From: Mucilaginibacter rivuli
GTDB lineage: Bacteria; Bacteroidota; Bacteroidia; Sphingobacteriales; Sphingobacteriaceae
DNA length: 64,000 nt
Reading direction: 5' to 3'
Assembly (NCBI RefSeq): GCF_019391655.1
Contig: NZ_JAHXPQ010000002.1
Location: 1 to 64,000 of the forward strand
Shown here: positions 17,801-24,907 of the stretch, piece after piece
Position numbering within the stretch: position 1 is the stretch's first letter
How the letters are laid out: every line of letters starts with the position of its first letter
The notes under the pieces: model-generated
Seen by the model: the letters and a program-made list of their open reading frames with translations, nothing else
What the model was told of the DNA's origin: nothing
Databases searched by the model: none
Translations under genes and position numbers: made by a program

Positions 17801-18629
17801 AACGATCACCAATTTTAATAAAAGGTTTTCGGAATAGCGGATTTTCATCGGGATTACTAAGGTCGATCTTTTGCCCCTGAACACTGAAAATAAATTGGTC
17901 GATAACCCCGGGATCCAGCATATTCGATCCGCACATCGCAACCAATTCACTATCGCTGAACTCAAAATACTCTTTTTGTTCTACGGCCAGTACCGCCGAT
18001 GGCACATACAATTCATCCTCTTTGATATCTTCGAAGATCCGATAGGATTGACCGAGTTGGCGGGCGATATGGTCGTGGATATGCAAAAGGAATATTACCG
18101 CTTCCGACGTTTCCTTTATGAATCTGATCGGCAGTCTCCTTCGCAGCGTTAAGGTATAGAGATTACGTTGGGCAATTGCGGCGGCATCTGAGAATATACC
18201 GGGGTAAACGATGTTATTCCCGTTCAAAAACACGATGTTGTCCGTAAGAAATTCTTCTGCGGGATCCTCAAACGGGTGTTTGGTACATTTCGCCCTCAGC
18301 GCTTTCAATAAACTTCTATAATCGGTCGATCGATCATAGTTAACTTTTGTAGCACCTATGTCATTGATAACGCGGCTGATCAATCTTTCCAGCCGGATAT
18401 TCTTGCCATGATTTTGTGGAAGTACCTGTAATAGTCCGAGCAGTTTCAAGACTTCAAGCGGATCAAATGCCTTTAAAAAAGTAAGATCAACCTCCGGGAT
18501 CTCAGGCATTGACGCTTTGAAGTCACCGAAAGAAAATGGCTCTTCGGCGGCGGCCTCGTTGATACAGCATTTCTTGAATTTTTTCCCGCTTCCGCAAGGA
18601 CATGGATCGTTCCGGTGGACTTTCTGCAT
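14826..18629 (-). CDS. Large SEC-C / PD-(D/E)XK nuclease protein
   Basis: A 1,267-aa protein. The N terminus is a SEC-C zinc motif (RNDPCPCGSGKKFKKCC, residues 5-21), a module that binds zinc and often nucleic acid or ribosomes. The C terminus carries a restriction-endonuclease-type core: GDIDVLCID with D1151, then AIECKNT with E1166-C-K1168. The 1,100 residues between show no P-loop and no family I recognise; they are mostly helical with islands such as PTLKGKQVQDFEAMTKIY. It points away from the STAND gene across a 66-bp gap from its own start (192 bp to the start chosen for the STAND gene), so the two probably share a control region. The likely role is DNA or RNA cleavage in phage defence, inferred from domain and context. 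Confidence 0.75.
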   Translation of the reverse strand: MQKVHRNDPCPCGSGKKFKKCCINEAAAEEPFSFGDFKASMPEIPEVDLTFLKAFDPLEVLKLLGLLQVLPQNHGKNIRLERLISRVINDIGATKVNYDRSTDYRSLLKALRAKCTKHPFEDPAEEFLTDNIVFLNGNNIVYPGIFSDAAAIAQRNLYTLTLRRRLPIRFIKETSEAVIFLLHIHDHIARQLGQSYRIFEDIKEDELYVPSAVLAVEQKEYFEFSDSELVAMCGSNMLDPGVIDQFIFSVQGQKIDLSNPDENPLFRKPFIKIGDRFIVPLPTAELACINEFVLEQAERHGVLNQYISYFAEDCQEDVDEIFKRMGWTSLQFESPESEQRSPYVIVKESMFQFDTDKLALVIMINEVPTLKGKQVQDFEAMTKIYTERIERVVARIKEKDPARKLLLVEIINKSNILDNFYMALPPQKDIDLEIAFSLTALELLTSKWDFDPLTIWQYATHLKETADIITFMHHNTHLSKFKWFKDNNDSFFQNDERPMEMVFFDFEIEGGVKRDAKSKSDRIGIPFFNDGQTGYVQCHRKEKYYPVYISNETKFGFFRSCLLKYSCPIWVQSNTLSDYNAEMYMSALLFWLHECYDDLASFIGQFGEVPIMITLLFHKEFREPEKWDIGESAEPFSLKYEIKDVMRAAEINIPIEVVSRFVGSGNQGERYFVTEVIDILGALIEKLGTGSRMTEDAKGTALERHMARSMKKMIIITDSDNTPILSDVDLPRARKVPDFDVSYLLQSQVKWLAYKTPISNNITEKPAKVKLLNDLVAVHFQKLIEMIAAYPAIPLLHFLMKQHESIVQNREHRKISYPVQEACYSKFYNVFEKFNETESALVTVGLALRSLIEFVACEMPSGTAMVNHSDTDRMLAHMSELLNCGSISDSVNYDIADPEIGILKSGRIKIGAYINSDFARDIYQEDFDHFIAEFQHNFTRAKRKAIAVKVAEPYFDRVDDIFTKEWGITVWNIAGACKHICTQLLVAGSSVELVPESDIYKMLGSGLSDGEISSLLSLLTFVQRNGVMNVPQKQRHEIYPWRYNRRNSYLSRPLIKLVINGQNFYLLSARHIYMAGHNMVSRFLDGTLKVDEKNFGINNLLAGRNHIKGTNFRNSVCSWLKANTGLQVISHEVKIKPKGFFVADSDKGDIDVLCIDHDKKIIYAIECKNTTQAKIAYDIYSEMNNYIGKDGKEGMIIKHIKRDQWLKSNIEQVRQKLNIGDPYQIRSFVLTNHIMPTKYVKDLKIPAFSFSDLERGKVFSVAQKPKN

Positions 18630-18821
18630 TGCCTGGATATTATTTCATGAAAGTAATATATTCTACACAACTCAAAGGGGACTTTAATATTTGTTTTGAT
18701 GTTGTATGGAAATTATCCTTTGAAAAATGCTGTAAATAACCAGGAATGCAAATTGCCATATTATCCACATTTGGTAAATTATAATATCAAAGGTCGATAT
18801 TTGAATGATCATAAAGCACAA

Positions 18822-21707
18822 ATGACCATACCTCAAACCGCCATCCGATTACTGGAAAACAATAGAGACGCAGCTGCAGTAAACCGCGGGTTTTATTATC
18901 AATATTTAAATGTTTTAAAAAAATGGGTAGATAATTTTATCAGCGACAATACCAGTAACATTTCAACAGAGGTTGGCGATGATATTAAAGAAGTTAATGG
19001 ACGGATCGTGTTTACCCAGGTAAAATGTTATTCATCGACCTTCAATTTGAAATCTAAGGAAGTGCATAAAGCACTTTTAAATTTCTTTTCACTTTATTTG
19101 GCGGAGCACTGTGATCAACCGGAGTTACAGTTTGTGTTCCTGACTAACACGGCTATAGCGCACAATGAGCATTTGTTGAAAAATTGGATCGCTGCTTGGC
19201 CTCTCGAAGACAAGAATCTGACCAAACAGTGTACCGCCAAAATAATTGAAATACTTCGTGGCGAGGTCAACAAACTCAAAGCTCAGCGACTGGCTGCAAA
19301 AAAAATAACGCAGCTACAGAAAGAAGAAATCAAGTCGGGAGCCGACGGTGTTCGAAAGTTACTTACCTATGAATTTATCGGGGAGTTTGTAAAATGTATC
19401 AGGTGGGATTTTGGAAACAAGTCGCCTGAACAAAGTATTGCAAAATTGACGAAAAATATCAGTGGATTACTCGATCATGCTAAATTCCGCGGCAGGCCAG
19501 TATCTATCCTCATGAATGTTTTGCTTTCTGAGATCTATCGTTGCTCGCAAATGGCAGATCCTGGCAACCGGGTGGTCAATAGCGGTCTACTGGATCGGAT
19601 CTTAGACTATACCGATGAGGACCTTAAAAAATACGTCAACCGCCACCTGCTTGACCTCTTTGATGATCGTTTTAAGGAGATCACGGCAGCAGTTCATGAG
19701 TTACAGGAAATTGCACGGACCCAGGCCGAAGTGCAGGCAACACAGGGTGCTGTTATCGCAAACCTGGTTAAAGTTTTTAAGCCGCAGTCGCTTCCAAAAT
19801 TACTCACACCCATGCCATTTCTTAACCGGAGCAACCTCATTGCGCGCGATTCACAATTAAACGAAATCGAGTCATTACTGAACGAAGATCGGCAGGTTGC
19901 CATCATCGGGGAAGGTGGCATGGGAAAAACTACTTTGGCTGCGATGTTTGTCCATAGGCAAAAGGAGAACTACGACCATATCATTTGGCTAAATGCAGAA
20001 AGCGGTTTGGTCCACAGCATGACACTCAATGAGCATTTGACGAGCTTACTGCAGCTTGAACTGAGAAACGCGGAAGAAGACATCTGGAAATTACAGCAGA
20101 TCGTACAGCGGCTGATCAGTATTGAAGGTAGGAATTTATTGATATTAAATGGTATTGGGACTGAAGATCAACATTTGATCGCCTTACTCGAAATCGATAA
20201 CTGGGAAATACTGGTAACCACAAGGTCAAGGCCAAAAAATTTAAAACCATACCCACTGCAATCATTGTCGTTCGAGCAGGCAAGTTCATTATTTGCGAAA
20301 TATGAATCAAGCGAACAAGCGACAGAAACTTTACAACGTGCGTTTTTTGAATTGGTAGACTATAATACGCTTATGATCGAACTGGTCGCCAAGACGATTC
20401 GTTACAGCTTTGACCTGACGCTCAAAAAGTTTCTGCAATATTTTGAGCACCAGCAACTGAACCATGCCGACATGCAGGTTGAATTACCGGTAAACGGCAA
20501 GACTGACACTGACCGGCTGTTTCCGATCCTTCTCAGAACCTTTGATCTAAGTAAACTGGAAAATGATGAAAGTCAATATTTTATTGAGCTGTTCGCACTC
20601 TTGCCCGGCGATGAGATCAAATTATCCGATCTGGTCGACTGGTACGGCCCGCAGTATGTCGAAAAAAACAAGGTCGACCTGACGAACGCGATCAATAAAA
20701 TGCATGAACGGGGTTTGATCAACCGGGACGGCGATACTATTCGTATGCACAAGATCTTCCAGCAAGCCATCCTCTACCAGTCGAGGCAGGCAAAAAATCC
20801 GTTTGCGGGTCAACTTTTCCATCTTGTTTATCTAACGGCCAGGATCCGTGAAGGTGCCCGGAACAATCCAAAAGAAGCCATCAGGTTTTTGTTGTACGGC
20901 GAATCGATCCTGAATAATATCAAGGAACCTTTCCGCAGATCGATCTATCAGCCCCTGCTGGCGTTGGAAAACGAAACCCTCAACGTGTTCAACTGGTTGA
21001 TCACACCAGACCATATGGTCAACCGCTGGAAGAACCTCGCTCAAAGAGCTGAGGCATACTTTAATGCTGATGAACCTTTGCTTGGGGTTATCTTCAATAA
21101 TTACGCATTGGCCCTCGCCGGTCAGGAAAACACGGATGAGGCGATATTCTTTTTTGAAAAGGCGATAGCAGTGATGAAGCATCATGAAGCCAAACTCAAT
21201 ACCCAACTGATCACCGCACTATGCAACCTGGCGCAGCTTTTTGTGGTCAAGAATGACCTCGCCAAATTCAAAGTTCATTTTGACGAGGCGCAGGCGATCA
21301 GGAAGCGGCAGGATGCTTCGGATGACGTTTCCCTACCTATGCAAAGTAATGTGATGGGTAATGCAAATCTCAGCATAAAAAACTTCCGCGCGGCCATAGA
21401 AATGTATGAAATGGCGGTCGCTTTGCATCTGGAACTACCCCCGGCTAAAAGAAATGATATTAACCTGGTCATGTATTACACCAACCTGGCGAATGCACAT
21501 TTGCTTAATAACGACAATGATATGGCACATAAAGCGGTCATGCGTGCAATTAACGTGATGGATAAGTTAGAGAGTCAAAACACGAAAATCACGATCGGGT
21601 TGATCGATATCATGATCTTGTTAGCTAAAGCCGATGGGAACGAGGAGAACGCAGCAGCATTAATACAGTCCCGTGAACGTCTTTTAGAGAAGGTTGGTTT
21701 AAAGTGA
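18822..21707 (+). CDS. DUF4297-like nuclease - STAND NTPase - TPR protein (Avs/NLR-like)
   Basis: A predicted phage sensor with its own effector. From the Met chosen here (961 aa) the N terminus (AAVNRGFYYQYL ... TEVGDD ... FTQVKCY) is a DUF4297/Cap4-type nuclease with E50, D53/D54 and Q66-V-K68. A P-loop GEGGMGKTT at 363-371 and ILVTTR at about 463 mark an NB-ARC/STAND ATPase. Helical TPR-like repeats fill about 730-955. The Walker B position reads LLILNG with Asn443 where Asp is usual. An in-frame ATG at 18696 adds 42 residues, but a promoter-like TTG/GATATTTG pair sits inside that stretch, so 18822 is preferred. The AlbA_2 gene follows 30 bp later. Confidence 0.78.
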   Translation: MTIPQTAIRLLENNRDAAAVNRGFYYQYLNVLKKWVDNFISDNTSNISTEVGDDIKEVNGRIVFTQVKCYSSTFNLKSKEVHKALLNFFSLYLAEHCDQPELQFVFLTNTAIAHNEHLLKNWIAAWPLEDKNLTKQCTAKIIEILRGEVNKLKAQRLAAKKITQLQKEEIKSGADGVRKLLTYEFIGEFVKCIRWDFGNKSPEQSIAKLTKNISGLLDHAKFRGRPVSILMNVLLSEIYRCSQMADPGNRVVNSGLLDRILDYTDEDLKKYVNRHLLDLFDDRFKEITAAVHELQEIARTQAEVQATQGAVIANLVKVFKPQSLPKLLTPMPFLNRSNLIARDSQLNEIESLLNEDRQVAIIGEGGMGKTTLAAMFVHRQKENYDHIIWLNAESGLVHSMTLNEHLTSLLQLELRNAEEDIWKLQQIVQRLISIEGRNLLILNGIGTEDQHLIALLEIDNWEILVTTRSRPKNLKPYPLQSLSFEQASSLFAKYESSEQATETLQRAFFELVDYNTLMIELVAKTIRYSFDLTLKKFLQYFEHQQLNHADMQVELPVNGKTDTDRLFPILLRTFDLSKLENDESQYFIELFALLPGDEIKLSDLVDWYGPQYVEKNKVDLTNAINKMHERGLINRDGDTIRMHKIFQQAILYQSRQAKNPFAGQLFHLVYLTARIREGARNNPKEAIRFLLYGESILNNIKEPFRRSIYQPLLALENETLNVFNWLITPDHMVNRWKNLAQRAEAYFNADEPLLGVIFNNYALALAGQENTDEAIFFFEKAIAVMKHHEAKLNTQLITALCNLAQLFVVKNDLAKFKVHFDEAQAIRKRQDASDDVSLPMQSNVMGNANLSIKNFRAAIEMYEMAVALHLELPPAKRNDINLVMYYTNLANAHLLNNDNDMAHKAVMRAINVMDKLESQNTKITIGLIDIMILLAKADGNEENAAALIQSRERLLEKVGLK

Positions 21708-21737
21708 AAATGAACCGTCCAAATCCTATCTTTAACC

Positions 21738-22892
21738 ATGGATAAAGCTTTACAACAAAAAATAGCCGACCTGATACGTTATCATCCCGAAAATGAAGGC
21801 CTTGATTTCAAAAAGGAATGTCACCGTAAGGAAAAAAATGCCGAGTTGCTGAAAGATATCATGTCATTTGCCAATGCAGAAATGCCCGGTGAAAAATACA
21901 TCATCTTCGGAGTGAAGAAACATACGAACTCATTCGAAATATTTCCAATTGACACTGAAACTGATGAGGCTGCGCTCCAACAATTGATCATGGCTAACCT
22001 AACCCCCGATATTCCGGTAGCTTATGAAACCATGTTATTCGATGACAAATTGATCGCTGTACTTCGCATCAAGAATACGGTGGATAAACCTTACATGGCG
22101 AGCAAAAATACGTCGGATGGGAAATCAGGATCATTACGCACCGGCGAAATGTGGATCCGAAAAGGGAGCCATAAAATGATCTTGACCCGGTATGACCTCG
22201 ATAAGATCTACGCAGAGAAATATGGAAAATCGCGATTGGAAGGAAAGATAAGCGTACAATTTGAAAACGGTTCCCAATACTGCGAATTCCCTTGCGTCAG
22301 GGAAGTAATGTTTCCGTCTGATGTTGAGAGAATAAAGATAGCTGAACAAATCCGTTTCAAGGAATCCTTGAGCGGACCAAGGTTTCTCGAATATATCGAC
22401 AAGGCGGAACCAAACAGTTATGGAAGCATGGCGATACCGAAGTTGAGGCAACTTTTTGCAGATGCGGAAATGCACTTCCGGGAGGAAGACAGGCATTACC
22501 TATATGAAACACGCGCAGTCATGCTTAACCTCCAGGTCATCAATAGGGGCGATCAATACCTGGAAGATGCATTGATAGAAATTCGGATCCCGGTAACTGA
22601 GAGTCTTTTCATTTCCGACCACATCTGGTCGCGAGGCATGCAATACAGTGGACTCGATGCCCACTTGCCGAAAGCTAAATATCCTTCCGTTAAGGAGGAG
22701 AACAACTATTTCGTTATCACAGAAAGCATTGGAAACGTACGTCATAACGTACCTTCGCCGGCATTTTTCACGGCAATCCGGATGACTCCCGGCGAAAGCC
22801 TTTCCGGAATTTCGGTTATGGTAACAGCAACGGTGCACGGTAGTAATCTTAGCCAGGCGCAGTCCAATACACTAGAAATTAAATTTGTTTAA
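21738..22892 (+). CDS. Schlafen/AlbA_2 domain protein
   Basis: A 384-aa protein with an AlbA_2 (Schlafen-like) domain at residues about 10-150: EGLDFKKECHRKEKN, DIMSFANAE, KYIIFGVKK and GEMWIRKGSHK are the usual landmarks. Bacterial AlbA_2 proteins are linked to nucleic-acid binding; eukaryotic Schlafens cleave tRNA. The C-terminal 230 residues are mixed alpha/beta and not recognised. The 30-bp spacing to the STAND gene suggests one transcript, so it may be a partner or a regulator of that system. The gene ends in a convergent gap that contains a two-stem RNA-like structure. Confidence 0.72.
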   Translation: MDKALQQKIADLIRYHPENEGLDFKKECHRKEKNAELLKDIMSFANAEMPGEKYIIFGVKKHTNSFEIFPIDTETDEAALQQLIMANLTPDIPVAYETMLFDDKLIAVLRIKNTVDKPYMASKNTSDGKSGSLRTGEMWIRKGSHKMILTRYDLDKIYAEKYGKSRLEGKISVQFENGSQYCEFPCVREVMFPSDVERIKIAEQIRFKESLSGPRFLEYIDKAEPNSYGSMAIPKLRQLFADAEMHFREEDRHYLYETRAVMLNLQVINRGDQYLEDALIEIRIPVTESLFISDHIWSRGMQYSGLDAHLPKAKYPSVKEENNYFVITESIGNVRHNVPSPAFFTAIRMTPGESLSGISVMVTATVHGSNLSQAQSNTLEIKFV

Positions 22893-22959
22893 TTGGCTTG
22901 AACAGTCGACAATCGAAATTCGTAGTAGTCAGCAAAGGTTCGTAAAATCAGGTTATTTA

Positions 22960-23029
22960 CCATCCGAATAGCAGAATCGCGTTAAATAGCATTGTGCCAG
23001 GTAATGCTGTTTCATTGATTTTCGGATGG
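22960..23029. other. Two-stem folded element between convergent genes
   Basis: A 9-bp outer stem (CCATCCGAA 22960-22968 with TTCGGATGG 23021-23029) encloses an inner 6-bp stem (AGCATT 22988-22993 with AATGCT 23003-23008). No T-run follows, so it is a weak terminator candidate at best; it could be a small RNA or a protein-binding palindrome. The rest of the 207-bp gap is featureless. Confidence 0.4.
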
Positions 23030-23099
23030 GATTGAATTTGCCGCTGTATCGCTTGCTCATAATTCCCCAAACTTAAAGTTAGCTAACTTATCGTATTAT

Positions 23100-24830
23100 T
23101 TAATTGACGGCGGCAGGCAATCCCTCCGTGATATTCAAAGCATCCAGGCTCGCCCTCACATAGTCCCGTACAGCGAACGGTTCCCGCATAATTTTACTGG
23201 CTACCTGTTCGAAAGGTGCGCTTAGTGAAAAGTGATCGACCATTTGATGCGTGCGGTTGAATTTCTTTTTGCTGCGTATCAGATACAACTGATATGCAGC
23301 AATCAGCGCACTAAGTTCGGTAGCTGGCGTTTGCATCAGGTCGAAATATTGCAGAAAGAAGCTGATATTGATAAAGGTGAGCGGGTGAACTTTTTTGAAC
23401 TTTTTATCAAGGCCCTTTTCGTTAACTTGTTTTCTAAACGATCGTTCCAGGTACAGGTTCATACCCGGCATATTGAAAAATATATCTCCATATACGATAA
23501 TGGGGAATACCTCCAGGTTACGTGCATACTTATAACCCTGTGGATCTTCGAAAGAACTTTCAGACAAATGTTGAATTTGTTTAAGAAGTTGCCCAGTTCC
23601 TTTACCCGAATTATTCATTTTTAGATCAATCACTTCCATGATCTTTTCGTACGAAAATGAGTTAACCGCCCCGGCCGGGAAGTAAGCATCTTTGATCTCA
23701 AAGAGGGTAACTTTGTTACCTGTTCGATAATAAGCATCCGGGAAACCTGGTTTACTTTGATCATCGAATAATAACACCCGTCGTTTTGCCTTATAAGTCG
23801 CTTCGAGTAATTTCCGGGCCAGATAACCTTCTGTAATTTTATGACCGGTGAAATTTTTAAAATCTATAAATTTTTTGAAATGAGGATGGTTCTTAATACC
23901 TGAATTCTCATAAAAATCAAAAATCAAACCCTCGTACATTTTATTTCCCAGAAAACTCCAATTCAACACGATCCAGGTATCCTCGTTTAAGCGAAATAAC
24001 GGTTTGGCTTTTATCCCTGAGTAATTGCTTTTGCCGTTGCTGAATTTTAACCGATAATCGTTGACGTTGATCGTAAACTGTTCAAACAGTGTTTCGAAAC
24101 CTTCGGCCCGCCGAATAAAAAAAGAAGAAGTACCGGTACCTCCCGGCCCGATAGACTTGAAATTTGTCATCAGGAGCTGGCAAATATCTAGCACATAGTT
24201 CATTGCGGTTGCTTTACCATGCAATTTTAAGTAGTTTTTAACATACTCCCCGTATTCGGAATGCACTTGCAAATAATTTAGGAATACGATCCCCCTCAAC
24301 ATCACCAAATAAGGGTTGACTGGCTGGCTCACCTCGAATTGGTCAATTAGTGATGGCCACATCATTTTTTCAAAATATTGCGGATCATCCACGTTGTGTT
24401 CGGCTTGTTCCTTTTTGTTTTGATTGGCTGCTTGTTCCGCGATCAGAAAGTAAGCTTTGAATACATTTAATTCCTGCTCGGCGGTCGAGTCACTATCCGG
24501 AAGCTCACGGTAATTTGTGAGTTCGTAGTGCATAAAGTTCATATTGTAGGAGGGGGAGAAAAAATACGTTGATTCTCCTTTTTGCCTGCTCATTTTTTCA
24601 AGGGCACGCCCGATGATTTGCTGCTTGGTTTTTAACGTCTGCCGCGCCATCAACAACTTCATAATCTTAACTTGTGTTTCCTGACCCGCATCATTGGAAT
24701 ACAGTTCTGCGTTGATCAAGGCTAGCAACTGGATGATCAATTTTGATGGTACACCAGTCAACAGTTCCTCAACTGAAGCCACCTCACCCGGAAAAAGGTC
24801 CTTAAATTCGGGCGTTATAATGACTTCCAT
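23100..24830 (-). CDS. PD-(D/E)XK nuclease-like protein, 576 aa
   Basis: Unrecognised protein with a textbook nuclease core near two-thirds of its length: GFPDAYY then TLFEIKDA, that is PD, an 11-13 residue spacer, and E-I-K (D378, E391, K393 counted from the longer ATG at 24869). The part before it is helical and Gln/Leu-rich and the part after ends in a Lys/Arg-rich helix. The Met at residue 14 of the long form (24830) is preferred because the upstream 40 bp contain a promoter-like TTG ... TTTATTTG. It runs away from the 751-aa nuclease gene across a shared 77-bp region. A role in nucleic-acid cleavage for defence is inferred from motif and location. Confidence 0.65.
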   Translation of the reverse strand: MEVIITPEFKDLFPGEVASVEELLTGVPSKLIIQLLALINAELYSNDAGQETQVKIMKLLMARQTLKTKQQIIGRALEKMSRQKGESTYFFSPSYNMNFMHYELTNYRELPDSDSTAEQELNVFKAYFLIAEQAANQNKKEQAEHNVDDPQYFEKMMWPSLIDQFEVSQPVNPYLVMLRGIVFLNYLQVHSEYGEYVKNYLKLHGKATAMNYVLDICQLLMTNFKSIGPGGTGTSSFFIRRAEGFETLFEQFTINVNDYRLKFSNGKSNYSGIKAKPLFRLNEDTWIVLNWSFLGNKMYEGLIFDFYENSGIKNHPHFKKFIDFKNFTGHKITEGYLARKLLEATYKAKRRVLLFDDQSKPGFPDAYYRTGNKVTLFEIKDAYFPAGAVNSFSYEKIMEVIDLKMNNSGKGTGQLLKQIQHLSESSFEDPQGYKYARNLEVFPIIVYGDIFFNMPGMNLYLERSFRKQVNEKGLDKKFKKVHPLTFINISFFLQYFDLMQTPATELSALIAAYQLYLIRSKKKFNRTHQMVDHFSLSAPFEQVASKIMREPFAVRDYVRASLDALNITEGLPAAVN

Positions 24831-24907
24831 ATTTATTAGGGTTATATCCACAAATAAAACTAATTTCACGCTAAGTATTTCAAACCAACCTTAATTGTTG
24901 AAAATCA

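Noticed and set aside
18696-18821. Longer N terminus for the STAND protein
   Set aside because: The extra 42 residues have no domain character, and a promoter-like TTG/GATATTTG pair lies within them; the start at 18822 puts the nuclease domain at the N terminus as in relatives.
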